64,000 nucleotides of DNA from Eucalyptus grandis (taxonomy: Eukaryota > Streptophyta > Magnoliopsida > Myrtales > Myrtaceae). Where the stretch lies: the NCBI RefSeq assembly GCF_016545825.1, contig NC_052614.1:46131212-46195211 (forward strand), given 5' to 3'. Shown here piece after piece: positions 12,022-23,663 of this stretch (its first letter is position 1; every line of letters starts with the position of its first letter). The position numbers and the translations under genes are program-made. The notes beneath the pieces were generated by a model that saw only the letters and a program-made list of their open reading frames with translations, was not told where the DNA came from and searched no databases.

Positions 12022-12099
12022 GAAGCCATATCATTGGAAAGCTCAGGCAACAGGAAGTTTCTTGGAAAGAAAAGTTTGAAAGTCTAATACAAATTATGA

Positions 12100-12620
12100 T
12101 AATTTGAAAGAAAATTCTAACTCTCTTTCAAAGGAAAATGATATTTTGAAAAGAGATATTTCAAATATTACAAAAAGATTTTCAAAAGGATATGAAAAAT
12201 TGGAGAAAATCCTTTCATCCCAAATACCCTATTTTAACAAATCTGGTTTGGGTATGATTTCAGAAACTGTTCCATTAATTGATTTTCCCAAAGTAAAGGA
12301 GAGAATTAAACAAAGACCTGCAAAGGGATTTTACAAAAATCACTTTCAAAAGGTTTTTGTATAACCCATTGACCGAAATGCATTCAAATGTTCGAAGTAT
12401 AACAGCTCAAAACATTTCGAGAAAGAATGTCCCAAGGTTTGGAGACCAATTAAGAATGACTGGGCAAAGACCGTCTTCAATACTAACTCTCTTGGACCCA
12501 AGAAAATCTAGGTACCAAATGAAGTTTGAGTTGTCTTTTGATCATATGTCACTATTAAAAGAAAAATCAAATGGTATTTGGATAGTGGATGTTTGAGACA
12601 TATGACATGAGACTCAAGCT
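12100..12620 (+). pseudogene. Copia gag C-terminus and protease remnant
   Basis: The frame at 12,104-12,364 is a Lys/Glu-rich coiled-coil-like segment (residues such as SLSKENDILKRDISNITKR) typical of SIRE gag. A zinc-knuckle relic follows at 12,380-12,440 (KCSKYNSSKHFEKECP), with a frame break before its first cysteine. The protease active-site region at about 12,560-12,610 reads WYLDSGCLRHMT followed by a stop. The DSG aspartate is kept, but the region is disrupted. Confidence 0.7.
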
Positions 12621-12939
12621 ACTTCATAAAATTTGTTAGACTGAATGGAGGAAAAGTTTCTTTTGGACGAAACAACAAAGGAAAAACTGTAGGATGTGGA
12701 ACTGTGAAGATTGGAAGCCTGACTATCAATAATGTTTCCTTGGTGGAAGGATTGAACTACAATCTACTGAGCATAAGTCAGCTTTGCGATACTAGTTTCA
12801 GAATAAACTTCTAAGAAGAAATTTGTTCTGAAACAAGTCAAGACTTCTCTCAATCTTTTACTGGGCGAAGACATGTCAACATATACCTTCTGGACATAAA
12901 CCCAGAAAGTTCTTAGTGCCTTATTTCTATTCAAGATGA

Positions 12940-15620
12940 AGCAAGTCTCTAGCATCAGAAGCTTGGCCATGTTAATATAAAGCAAATTGCTAAAGTTTCT
13001 TCTAAGAAGCTGGTTCGAGGCCTTCCTAATCTAGCTTATCAGAAGTTTGAATTATGCACTCCCTACGTCTTAGGAAACAGGTCAGAAGTTCGTAAACCTA
13101 TAAATCAAGTTTCTACCAATTGAGTTTTGCAGCTACTCCATATGGACCTTTTTGGACCAATCAGAACTCAAACTATTGGTGGAAAGAAATATTGCCTAGT
13201 AATCGTGGATGATTACTCTCGTTTTACTTGGGTATATTTTTTGGCAAGTAAATCTGAAACCTTCTCTTATTTCTCGAAGTTTGCCAAGAAGGTTCAGAAT
13301 GAAAAAAAAATGTTATGCTATTTCTAGCATACGAACTAATCATGGAGGTAAGTTTGAAAATCAGGATTTTGCAAAGTTTTGTGATGTGAATATGGTTTTC
13401 AACATATTTTCTCTTCTCCATACACTTCAGAACAAAATGGGATTGTGGAAAGAAAAAATAGATTTTTACAAGAGATGGCCAGAACTCTGTTAATAGAGAG
13501 CAAAATTTCCTCTTGATTTTGGGTAGAAGCAGTTTCTATTGCCTGTTATATTATCAACAAAGTATTCTTGAGATCTATCCTAGAAAAAACTCCTTATGAA
13601 GTGTATAAAGGAAAGAAGTCGAATGTTTCCTACTTTTATGTCTTTAGTTGTAATGTTTTATTCTGAAGAATGCGAATGAACGATTTGGAAAGTTTGAGGA
13701 AAAATCAGACGAATGAATCTTCCTTGGCTACTCAACCTCAAGCAAAGCTTATAGGGTATTTAACAAGAAGACTCAATCAGAAAGAAATTATGAACGTCAA
13801 GTTTCAGGATTATGTGCAGATTCAACCAAAATAGGTTCAATTTGAAGAGTCTGAACCAATTCCAAACTTAACAAAGTCTGTCTCCCCCAGCAAAGTTCAA
13901 ACTTCTGGAGTACAGCATCAAGTAGAACAAGAAGATTCAAACGGAATAGGGGATCAACAGACTCTTAGGCCAAATAACAACTGGAAGCACAAGTCAAGTC
14001 ATCCCAAAGAACTCATCATTAGTAACATTGATGAAGGAGTTCGCACCAAATCCAAAGCAAGAAAAAAGTCTAGTGCTTTAGCACTTGTTTTTGAAATAGA
14101 ACCCAAAGGTGTACAAGAAGCATTGTCTAATGAAAGCTGGATAGAAACTATACAGGAGGAACTCAAACAATTCAACATCAATGATGTATGGGAGCTGACT
14201 CCAAAACCTAAAGGCAAATTTGTTATTGGAACGAAGTGGGTTTTCAGAAACAGGATGGATGAGAAAGGAAAAGTGGTAAAAAATAAAGCAAGACTCATGG
14301 TGAAAGGATACACACAGGAAGAAGGGATAGATTATGACAAAACCTATGCACCAGTAGCAAAGTTAGAAGCAATTAGATTATTGCTTGTTTTTGCTGGTTT
14401 CCCAAATTTTAGGTTATTCCAGATGGATGTCAAAAGTGCATTTCTCAATGGATTCATTCAAGAAGAAGTCTATGTGGAACAACCACTAGGATTTGAAGAT
14501 TCAAGAAAACCAAACTCAGTCTACAAACTAAAAAATGCCTTATATGGACTAAAGCAGGCACCTCGAACTTGGTATGAAAGGTTGAGTAAGTCTCTAATTT
14601 AGAATGGTTTTAAAAGGGAAAGGTTGATACTACTTTGTTTATAAAGAGAGAAGGGATTGATTTTCTGTTAGTACAAATTTATATAGATGATATTATCTTT
14701 GGTTCTCCTAATGAAAATCTTTACAAGAAATTTTCAAGATCTATGTAAGATGAATTTGAGATGAGCATGATAGGTGAATTAACATTCTTTCTGGAATTGC
14801 AAGTAAGACAATCAAAGGAAGATATATTCATTCACCAGGAGAAATATGCCAAAGATCTCATTAAGAAATTTGGATTGGAAAATTGCAAGAGGACAGAAAC
14901 TCCTATGTCGAACTTATCAAAATTGGACAAGGATAAAGGAGGGAAGAAAGTAGACCAGAAATTGTACAGAAGCATGATCGGCTCTCTTCTTTATCTCAAT
15001 GCCTCAAGACCTGATATTTTATTCAGTGTGTGCATCTGTGCTAGATTTCAGTTTTATCCAAAGGAATCTCATCTCAGTGCTGTTAAACGCATCATAAAAT
15101 ATGTTGCAACTTTTCTAAAGTTGGGTCTATGGTATCCAAAAGAATGAGACTTTATTTGTCTTGGTTATTTTGATGCTGATCTAGCCGGTTGTAGAGTCAA
15201 CAGGAAAAGCACATCTGGCACTTGTCAACTGTTGGGACAAATGCTGGTGTCTTGGTTCTCAAGAAAGCAAAGTACGATGGCTTTATCAACAGCAGAAGCA
15301 GAATATGTTGCTCTTGGAAGTTGTTGTTCTCAAATTCTTTGGATAAGACAATAACTAAGAGACTTTGGAATAGAAGAATCCTACACAGAGATCAGATGTG
15401 ACAACACAAGTGCTATCAATCTCACCAGAAACCCCATTCTTCATTTAAGGGCGAAGCATATAAAGATTCGACATCACTTTATAAGAGATCATGTCCAAAA
15501 TGGAGAGATTATGGTTCAATTTATTGATTCAAGGAATCAATGGTAGACATCTTCACAAAACCGTTGGAGAAAAACTTATTTGAGTCCATTCACAGCAAAC
15601 TAAATATTATCTCTCATATC
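12940..15620 (+). pseudogene. Copia pol remnant: integrase, reverse transcriptase, RNase H
   Basis: The integrase zinc finger starts HQKLGHVNIKQI, but its last CxxC is changed to C-T-P-Y. The core begins LLHMDLFGPI. The second catalytic position reads RTNHGGKFEN (Asp to Asn). The Glu motif EQNGIVERK is present only after a frameshift. RT is readable at 14,123-14,602 (KWVFRNRMDEKGK, QMDVKSAFLNG, YGLKQAPRTWYERL) and resumes near 14,665 with an IYIDDII catalytic box. RNase H shows YFDADLAGC and STAEAEYVALGS. Stops at about 14,600, 14,745, 15,145, 15,350 and 15,545 interrupt it. Confidence 0.82.
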
Positions 15621-15931
15621 GATTAAAGTCTAAATTTGATCATACTCAGAATTTCAAGAAGCTACTTAGTTAAGAATCTCTCGAATCCAGGTATTTTAAT
15701 TTTTAGAATGAAAATGTATGATTAACTCGAATCGTCGCTTGTCTATTTTAGAAATTACTATTTTATTAGTAATTTTTGGATTTGAATTTTAGTAGTTACC
15801 TTTTAAAAATTTGTTTTGAAAATGCATTTTTCCTTATGACGCTTCGTATACCCCTTTCGTTGTGACGTTTCATTTTCTTTAATACTTTATGGTATTTCTT
15901 TCGAGCACATCTTTTCAAAACCCTAGAATAT

Positions 15932-15934
<3 letters not shown>

Positions 15935-15967
<33 letters not shown>
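15935..15967. repeat. (CT)n microsatellite
   Basis: A run of about 16 CT units lies between the pol remnant and the 3' ORF of the Copia element. In SIRE-type elements this is a spacer position. Confidence 0.95.
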
Positions 15968-15973
<6 letters not shown>

Positions 15974-16019
15974 ACTCTCAAAACTCCTTTGCAAATTTCG
16001 ATCTTTTCTTCACTCGAAC

Positions 16020-18303
16020 ATGTCTTCGAAATCCTCCAAGTCTGCATCCTTGTCACACCAGTGAAAGTCCTCTCAGATTGCTAGTCAAGGTCCTCAGAGC
16101 ATGCCAGAAGGACCAACGCATTTCGATCTCACTGGTGAAGACTCTCTAGAGAACTCTCCACAGAACCCTCCGTGCCAACCATTGGAAGAGGAAGTTGAAC
16201 AAGACGCAGTTTCTCTTCGAACTTTGACACCCTAGGTTCTTTACAAGCATTATGGTTATTTGAAACAGTGATGGTACTCCAATGTCCTTTATCACCGATT
16301 TTTTTGAAAAGTCCCGGACATGGGAACAAAACTATTTTCTTAAGAACTGTGGAAAGGATAGGAGTGGCACCAAAGGGATCGACAGAAAAAGCTTTTATGC
16401 ATTTTCCTTTTTGATCCTAGATTTAGTTTTGAGAATTAGCCTGAAACTAAGGATGATGATGAGCGGATGTTTTCGAATTTTCAACCCAAGATGGGTGTGT
16501 CTACCGATGTGCCCGGTGAAAGAACGAAACAATTTGTTCTAAGGAGCATAAAAGGGTTTATGCCTAGATGCTAAACGGAGGGGTGATAAACCCTCGAACA
16601 ATTGATTTTGACTTTTTGGACTCGATTAAGGTTAACTTGAGGGAAAAGTTGGCCTTTCTTCAACTTGAGAAATTCTGTGCCGAGACGGCTGTGGCTTATC
16701 TAGAACCGACAACATACTTCTACTTGAATCTATCCTTCCTTGACCAGAATCGCATTCAGTTACTGTTTGTGATAAAGCTTTTGTTGTTGATGTTGACATT
16801 CTGGCTGATATTCTAGGAGTAGAAAGATGTAGTTTTGAACCAATCAACATCTCCATTGGTCAAGCCACTAGATTCCCGGTAAAGGTCGACGCCAAGTGGA
16901 GGTATCACTTACTCTCGATTGCCAACCTCCACATTTTGTTGCATAAAATTATTATCAACTGCATCAAACCCAAGGCAGCCTCCAAAACTGATGTCTCTAG
17001 ATTTGAGGCATGAATCATGTGAGTAATATGCAATGGGATGTGTTTCTCTCTTCCTCATACTATCCTGCTACACATGTACAGGACAGTCATGAAAGATAAA
17101 TGCCAATTGCCCTACTCTGCCTTGGTTACAAAGCTATTATGCCATTTTCAAATCCAGTTTCCTGCTTCACTTTGTTCTCAAACTATTGCTCCTATAGAAA
17201 TAGGAATAAATATGATATCAAAAATGAGGTTGAAGGATTTGACTAAGGCCTTTGAGCTTTTGAAGAAGGAATTCTCAAGAAAAACCAAGGAAGATCCTAC
17301 TATTGCAAGAAAGCACAAAGGCAAGGAAGTTGTGCAAGAAACTGCAAAGAAAAGGAGATCACTTATCTTGCAGGATGAAGAGGATGAAGATGATCTGACC
17401 ATTTTTGCCATTGCCCAAAGGAATCTTCAAGGTAGTTTTGAGAAATCAAAGGAAAGAGGAGGAAGAGGCAAAGAAGAGGAAGAAGAGGAAGAAAGAGTAG
17501 AGGACGAAGAAGAAGAGGAAGAAAGAGTAGAGGACGAAGAAGAAGAAGAAGAAGAAGAAGAAGAAGAAGAAGAAGAAGAAGAAGAAGGTGCTTCGGAAGA
17601 GAAGGATAACTCTGATGAGGAAACTATTGCAATAACATTATCAGAGGATTCTGAAGCAACTAGGGATGACCATGAATGAGCACGAATTGAGAAAGAACAT
17701 CACTCCAATTTTGAGAAAGAAAAGGAACAAGAATAAGAAATCTCTTCTCCACATGTAGGCATAGAAACAAGGGGAGCTTATGAGAAAACAGTGACTTCTT
17801 CTCTACATATTGCAAGTGATGGCATAAATAGATCTCCTGCAGACCTCGAGGATATTTTTGCATCACAGTTTCCTAAAGCTGAGGTTGAAGTATCTACTCC
17901 AAGTCAGGGTGCAAGACAAACTACCCTCGATCAAGTTGATGTTCCCTCATCTTTCAATTCTCCACGAATTCAATTTGCTGTGGCCGGTGCTCGGCGATCG
18001 AACCTAATACAAACTATCCAAGGATAGTAGAGCTCCTTTGGAGGTTAAAACTCAGCAATACACTATGGAGGTTGAGATCCGTAAGCTTCACATTGCCTTG
18101 AGATCTACTTCAGATTTTCTCATTGGTAAGGTACGCCTCTCTAGACACTCAAGTTCAGACTTTGAATCAGCAAGTTTCACAGATTGTTGCCAAGGTCAGA
18201 GAAGTTTATAATCAGTGCTAGAAGCTTGAAGCGACAGTGCAGTCGATGAGGGATTTCCAACTTGTTCGAGTACCTAGACAACCCCGATTCCATTTATCCT
18301 TTT
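16020..18303 (+). pseudogene. Third ORF downstream of pol (envelope-position ORF), decayed
   Basis: An ATG at 16,020 starts a Ser/Lys-rich peptide (MSSKSSKSASLSHQ), stopped almost at once. Frames resume at 16,568-16,816 and 17,038-17,679. The latter contains RMKLKDLTKAFELLKKEF-like helical sequence, then a Glu-rich tract, and later another segment at 17,791-18,027. Known SIRE/Maximus elements carry an extra ORF here that is sometimes called envelope-like. I see no signal peptide or clear transmembrane segment, so the function is unknown, and the frame is broken several times. Confidence 0.5.
17455..17590. repeat. GAA/GAG low-complexity tract
   Basis: AGAAGAGGAAGAA-type repeats encode a polyglutamate stretch within the 3' ORF relic. 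A 39-bp subunit (about GAAGAAAGAGTAGAGGACGA and on) is duplicated in tandem near 17,490-17,540. It probably grew by slippage. Confidence 0.85.
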
Positions 18304-18666
18304 AATTCTTTTTGAACTTTCTCTTTCTTTATGCTTTCGATAAAAATAAGGAGAATGAGTGTAGATTTGAACTGTTTGCAGATTTAGATTTGAACTTTTG
18401 TTTGTAGATTTGATTTGTTTGAACTTGTTTGAATTGTTGTGTTGGAATTGAAATTGAACTTTTACTCTGCAGTAACCTTTTGTGGTCGTGATTATTGATT
18501 TGGGTTGAATCTTTGTCTAAATTGACAAGATTAATGTGTTTTTTGTGGTTTCAGAATCAATGTTATCTAGATCTATAATTGCTTTTATTAGTTATCATGT
18601 ACTTTGCTAAAGGGTTGTTTTGCAGATATAAGTTTTTAAATCTCGAGAAAAGTTTTGTCACAATCG

Positions 18667-18679
18667 AAAATGGGGAGAT
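18667..18679 (+). other. Polypurine tract of the Copia element
   Basis: The sequence GAAAATGGGGAGAT immediately precedes the LTR start. It is the expected plus-strand primer site for reverse transcription. Confidence 0.65.
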
Positions 18680-19593
18680 TATTGGAGAAAAATCCTTTTA
18701 TGTTTTGAAGTTAACAAAACTTATATATATTCTATTATGAAGAATACCAGAGTTCTGTGTCAAAGTCTATCTTACATCAAAGGTCTGCTAACTCTGACAA
18801 ATTCCAGACTGAACGGAAGTGAAGAATAAAGACTTAACTAGACTGGGGATTATCTTTCTTTCTTCAAAGGTTCGGTTCGTATATGATATATATGGTCTTC
18901 TGGTTGGAAATATAACCTACGAGATTGGTTATCTTTATTGGAATCAATTTAGATACATCAAATCATTTCAGAAGGCAAGTTATTTTAGAAAGAATCTACT
19001 TATGGAAACCAAGATCCTGATTGTATGGGCAAACAAGATTGATGGGCTTTCATCACAAACTTCAAACGACTCAAGATCTCCTTGATTGATTCTGTTCAAT
19101 GGGTTAATTGGAAGAATTCCTTTGGAAAGTGCTAACGGTTGAAAAGGCATGAATGAGTATTTAAAGCTTCCCATTTACTTGTTGTTCCTTACACTGTGCT
19201 CAAATTTGTACTCAAAAGAGAGAGAGACTTATAATGTGACTTCGTGAGAGTAGTAGAGACTCTTCACTAAGAAGTCAAGATCGCAAGATTGTAAATTTTC
19301 TTTTGATTCATAGTGGAACCAGCCAGAAGGCTATCAGCGTGGAGAGTGAACGTAGGTTTGATTTAAGCCGAACCATTATAAATCTTGTGTTTATTTTTTC
19401 TCTTCCCTAAACTCCTTTACTTTATTTGCAGCGATTTTATTTTGTGCTTTGAGATAGTTGTTGAAGTCTGAATCATTCTGCAAAGTCTATAGTCAACCGG
19501 ACTTAATTTAAAAGTAAAGTATTTTTACCGTATTTCTCAAAAATCTGTTTTCACACCTATTCACCCCCTCTAAGTGTTCTACTAGCCTTTTCA
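18680..19593 (+). repeat. 3' LTR of the SIRE-type Copia element
   Basis: The LTR starts TATTGGAGAAAAATCC (canonical TGTTGG with a G to A change) and ends CTAGCCTTTTCA. Near its end it has CACCTATTCACCCCCTCT. It shares blocks with the LTRs at 38,060 and 57,795, including TAAGCCGAACCA and a GAGAGTGAACGTAGG-like segment. There is no partner LTR upstream. The right end directly abuts a Gypsy coding fragment. Confidence 0.75.
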
Positions 19594-21370
19594 ACAGCTT
19601 CTTAGGCAACTTGGGAGGCATGACGTCCTTGAACAAGTCGAGGACTTGGGTCACTTCAGTTGGGACTTCACTCCATTCGCCCTTGTTGTCCTCGGCATTC
19701 AAGGCCGTTAGGATGGTTACCTCACCCTTCCTTGCTCCCTTGGTGAGTTGCATTGCCGAGATTATTCTTCGATCACGGTCCGACTCACGATGGATTAGGA
19801 TCACGCATTGATACTGTTTATCCAACACGCATATACACTTGGCAAAGGGCAATATAACCGCATGGATTCTTTCTAGGAATTTTATCCTAATGACAACGTC
19901 GTACTTGTCAAGAGGAATTACCTCTAGAGTCTCCTTAATTTTCCATTGCCCGATTGAAGCTCCATGTCCCTTATGACACCAATGGCAAGGACTTCCTTAA
20001 AGTTCACAGTTTTGAGCCACCTAGCTCCTTTCTCAACCAACAAGTTTAGTTTCTTTGCGGCTTCCTCCGATATAAAGAGATCGGATGCTCCCGTGTCCAT
20101 GAGCATACTCATCCTGGTTTCTCCGATCCTTAAGTGCGCGAACATTAGTCATTTAGGCTCATTTGCCTTCTTGGATTTGATCATACAGAGAATCCGCAGC
20201 GAACTCAACCGCAACTCCTCTTTAGACTCATCTTCCTTGCAAAGGGCGGCCAACTTGGTCTTATTTGGGCAATCTCGCACTATATGTGGACCATCACAAA
20301 AGAAGCATTTGTAAGTACGTACCTTTCCTTGTCCTCATCTGCTTGACTTTGCATGAGCATTGGGAGGACTAGCCGGTGGTCTACCTTAGTGGGGCGGTTG
20401 AATCTTCCCCAATCTCCCCCACCATTGCTTTATCCTTCGGATGAGAGTCCAACTTGGATGTGGAAGGCGCCTTGTACTCCACGAGGGATTTGGCCACAGT
20501 TATGACCGTTGTGAGGTCTTCCATGTTGAACCACTTCAACTCTTGCTTGGTTCATGGCGTGAGAGCACTCATAAACTGGTAGTACGCCTCTGTCTCATTC
20601 ATCAAAGGGATTTGAAGTAGTAACTTCAAAAATCGCTTGATGTAATCGCGCACACCACCCTTTTGCTCGAGACGTTTCAGCTCGTCGCGAGCTTCTTCCT
20701 CCATGTAGGTGGGATAGTAGTTTCGTCGAAACTCCTCGACGAATCTACCTCAGGTTGTGATGGGATCCCCACACCTATTATCCAAACAATGACACCACCA
20801 CAACGATGCATTATCAATTAAGTACATAGATGTAGTGTTTACCCGTGCTTGGTCGTCGTTGATTCACATGGCTTAGAAGTACCATTCCATATACCATAGG
20901 AAGTTGTCCACGTCTTTTGCCACCTGTGAGCCTTTGAACTCCGTTGGCTTGGGTGCATCCATTCGTGGACCTTGCACGGTGATCACCCTGTTCACTCGTG
21001 TAGCTTCCGATTCAGCGAGCTTCCCCTTTAGCTCTGCTATCTCCATGCGCAACACCGCGATCATGGCCTCCAAGGGCTCGTTCTGTTGTGCGAGTTCTTC
21101 CTTCAGGGTCCCCAGCAACTTGTGTCAGAGTTCTCCCATGCCAACCTTGAGCTCTTGCACCTCAGCCACGAGCTCCTCATTCCCAACATCCACTCCGTCC
21201 ACGGTCTAGATCAGGTCATCGATCGATCCTTGGATTTTGGTGACAAACAACTCTAGCTTCATCATCCGATGCTCCAGATCCCCCATTAGATCCCTCGAAC
21301 TCGAACCAACACGGTTCTTCTCGCCTTTGGTAGCGCCTTTCTTGGAGTTCCTTCCATGATCATCACGATC
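19594..21370 (-). pseudogene. Gypsy gag and aspartic protease fragment
   Basis: The gag part at 20,873-21,118 contains a coiled-coil-like stretch (MIAVLRMEIAELKGKLAE) followed by APKPTEFKG, a common gag motif. A zinc knuckle reads KCFFCDGPHIVRDCPNK near 20,265-20,315 (CX2CX4HX4C). The protease at 19,924-20,145 has MDTGASDLFIS, the retroviral-type DTGA site. Downstream, 19,508-19,852 holds the protease-RT linker (EVTQVLDLFKDVMPPKLPKK) and runs into the Copia LTR. There are several in-frame stops, for example in the gag segments near 20,550 and 20,870. Confidence 0.78.
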
Positions 21371-21444
21371 GCCACCTATGATGAGCGCCTCATTGGATCA
21401 TGGATCAGTCATTGCGCTTGGAACAAACTTGCTCCAATACTACT

Positions 21445-21882
21445 TGTCACAGGTCGATCGATCTAGTGTTTCCTAACTTGTGCGGCTTTAGGATTTCTCC
21501 CAAGCAACCTTTCTCATACTCGACTCACAATGATCTTTTAGAGAGAAAAACTCTAGAAAGAGAAGTTCTGAACTTGTATTTCACTTGGGAATGAGTTGAT
21601 ACAATGAGGGGGAGGAGACTCCTCTATACACAAGTACAGGACAAACTGTATCCGTAGATCTCTCCTAGACTTAATGGTGGAGATCATATCTCCTCAACTA
21701 CCATCTACCCGCATTTATTACATAACTGTACATTTGCCGTATTGCCCGCCCCCAAGAGTATTCTAGAACACTCGAGAAAATCCTAGGACTTAGGACAATG
21801 GACGAGGGTCACTCGTTCCAAAGGATGAGTCACGGCCGTCATTTAGAACCCTCTTGGATCGTCCTTCCTTCGAGCCGTGACA
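21445..21882 (-). repeat. 5' LTR of the Gypsy fragment, 438 bp
   Basis: On the minus strand it begins TGTCACGGCTCGAAGG and ends CGACCTGTGACA, so the ends form TGTCAC/GTGACA inverted termini. It lies just upstream of the gag region. The DNA right of it (from 21,883) begins in the middle of a unit of the central tandem array, showing that the element inserted into that array. Confidence 0.7.
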
Positions 21883-22393
21883 CTTGTCTCTGTTTTCACA
21901 TAATCAAGTACATCATCAATCAATTCGTTATTCAAAACATTATTATCATGATCCAAAAAAAAAATTCTAAGGGTTAAGGATCTTTCCTAAGGCCTTCCTG
22001 CTCCCCATCACTATTGGGGTCTACAACTAAAATGGTCAATTTCCTAAAGTTTTCCTTTGGAGTCACTATCAACCTTTCATAATAAATTTTATATGTTAGA
22101 ACAAGTGATTTTTGATAGTGTTTTAGTGATGATCACAAGCGTTCTTATATGAATATGGGCTAACATTGTTCACATCTATAAAAAGGAAAAAAAAACAGGC
22201 TGGTTAATAATATTAGATAATGCCCGAGAGTTAAAGTACAATAATGATATCAAATTATATTGGACTTTTTTTTTGTTCCAAAAATTATATTGGATTTCGT
22301 GTATCTTCGTTAAATACAAATGTGAGTGGATAGTTAGTGAAGTCCGGTATTCTAGTAGCCATCTTTGGTAGAGAGGCTGTTAAAATATACTCT

Positions 22394-22401
22394 ATAAATA
22401 G
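22394..22401 (+). promoter_or_regulatory. TATA-like box conserved in array units
   Basis: CTCTATAAATAGAACTTTAT in unit 1 corresponds to TCTATAAATAGGACTTTAT at about 31,220 in unit 3 and to CTCTATAATTAGGACC at 29,850 in unit 2. Each is followed about 60 bp on by GAAGAGAC and GAAAATGA-like sequence. Its conservation suggests a promoter duplicated with the unit. Whether it is used is not shown. Confidence 0.35.
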
Positions 22402-22971
22402 AACTTTATTACGCGTCCTTTAAGCCATTGAAGAGACACTACAATTGAAAATGACGAATGTAATGTTTGGACGAGAAAAGGCATCTCCCACGTCAAATGC
22501 CCGCCAAAGCCAATTACTATGATGTTGTGCTAGATGTTATGGATGGTCATACCTATATAGAGATGGTTATTCGAATTGTTACAATTACATGTTTTTCTGA
22601 GGGACATCTCTGGAGCACTAAATTTATGGGCTTCAATGATGGATTAATATGCCTCGTAAGACTACCTCGTTCGGTAAAGGTGTGTTTAAAATGCCTGAAT
22701 TATTATTAATGCTAAAAAAGGAAAAATACAGCTGAGAGATATGAATGCAATACAGTCTTGCCTAGCTTGTAGATCCTGTTTCTGAGCAATTTCCTTCTAT
22801 TTCCACTGTAGCTACGTCTACTACCAACAAAGATTACATTCAAGATTTTGTTGACTTGGGATGATGGGAAATCCGGTATTGTGCATTTCGTGGGAAATTG
22901 AGTTTCCGTTTCGATTTCCATGGTCGGCCTGGAGCACACTAGAGTCAAGTGGACATAATTTAGTAGAGGTT

Positions 22972-23153
22972 TTTTTTTTTTTTTTTTTTTTGAATATAGA
23001 GAAATATTATATAATCTAACCAAGAGTACCACCGTTTGCCAGAATATCAGTACAAAGCAGGTCCAAAAGAGGTTGGGGAGGGGAAATAGCCTAGTTCAGG
23101 GAGACTTCAGCACCCATGGGCTTTAGCAGCACAGTCAGCAATGTGATGGGCTT
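22972..23153 (-). mobile_element. 3' end of a LINE, poly-A tailed
   Basis: A T run of about 22 at the left is the poly-A tail of a minus-strand insertion. The minus strand begins with an RNase H-like C-terminus (AHHIADCAAKAH) and then 3' UTR. The flanking duplication TAGAGGTT occurs at 22,964-22,971 and 23,154-23,161. The segment is absent from the equivalent place in unit 3 (about 31,685). This is a 5'-truncated L1-type insertion of about 180 bp. Confidence 0.75.
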
Positions 23154-23235
23154 TAGAGGTTGAAGTCTTGGTAAATTATAAAAAGTGGGAGCATCGTTGG
23201 CCAGTCTTCATCAATCTACTGTGTCGACACCAATA

Positions 23236-23458
23236 TGTTGGAAGATACGCGAGAAGATTCACCACACCATTCAAGGATCAATCATGATCAATTAGTATCA
23301 GATCTAATCGGATCCAAATTGTAAAATATTTTGTTGCTTTTCTTATACACATCATGTACTATAACAATAGTGGTCATTGTACATTGAAAGATATACAGAG
23401 AATACAAAGAAAATTCTCATGTTCTTTCTCTCGTCTTCTTCACCTCCATCTTCTTTCA
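23236..23458 (+). repeat. 5' LTR of the Ale-like Copia
   Basis: The LTR is 223 bp with TG...CA ends. It differs from the 3' LTR at seven single positions and has no indels. Confidence 0.95.
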
Positions 23459-23470
23459 TGGTATCAAAGC
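23459..23470 (+). other. Primer binding site, initiator tRNA-Met type
   Basis: TGGTATCAAAGC follows the 5' LTR directly. It differs by one base from the usual plant Copia site TGGTATCAGAGC, which pairs with the 3' end of initiator tRNA-Met. Confidence 0.85.
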
Positions 23471-23663
23471 ATCTTCTAATCCTGGCATAGCTTCCGCATT
23501 TCTCTCCGAATTGCCTCCGGTTCTTTTCCATTTTTTGTTGTTGCGACACTTGCAAAACAAAACAGCCTCCGGTAGGAATTCTTCCTTGAGCCTTCGTTCT
23601 TTGCCAAAGAAAACCCAATCTGTAGAATAGAGTTGCTAAAAATTTCTTTAAAAATTCCTCATC

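Larger units (their letters stand above)
12022..19593 (+). mobile_element. 5'-truncated SIRE/Maximus-type Copia retrotransposon
   Basis: Reading rightwards: gag C-terminal part with a broken zinc knuckle (about 12,100-12,470), protease (about 12,560-12,610), integrase (12,955-13,560), reverse transcriptase (14,120-14,900), RNase H (15,150-15,580), an extra 3' ORF (16,020-18,300), a polypurine tract (18,667-18,679) and one LTR (18,680-19,593). Copia order (integrase before RT) is clear. The extra ORF after pol and the long LTR point to the SIRE/Maximus lineage. The 5' LTR and the gag N-terminus are missing. Many stops and frameshifts make it dead. Confidence 0.85.
19594..21882 (-). mobile_element. 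5' half of a minus-strand Gypsy retrotransposon
   Basis: On the minus strand this reads LTR (21,882-21,445), leader, gag, zinc knuckle and protease, and ends at the Copia LTR at 19,593/19,594. RT, RNase H, integrase and the 3' LTR are missing. No continuation is seen to the left of the Copia element, so the Gypsy 3' half was removed, probably by the same deletion that took the Copia 5' end. Confidence 0.78.

Noticed and set aside
17430..17679. Acidic protein domain as a functional nuclear factor
   Set aside because: The Glu tract is a GAA/GAG slippage repeat within the broken third ORF of the Copia relic, not an independent gene.
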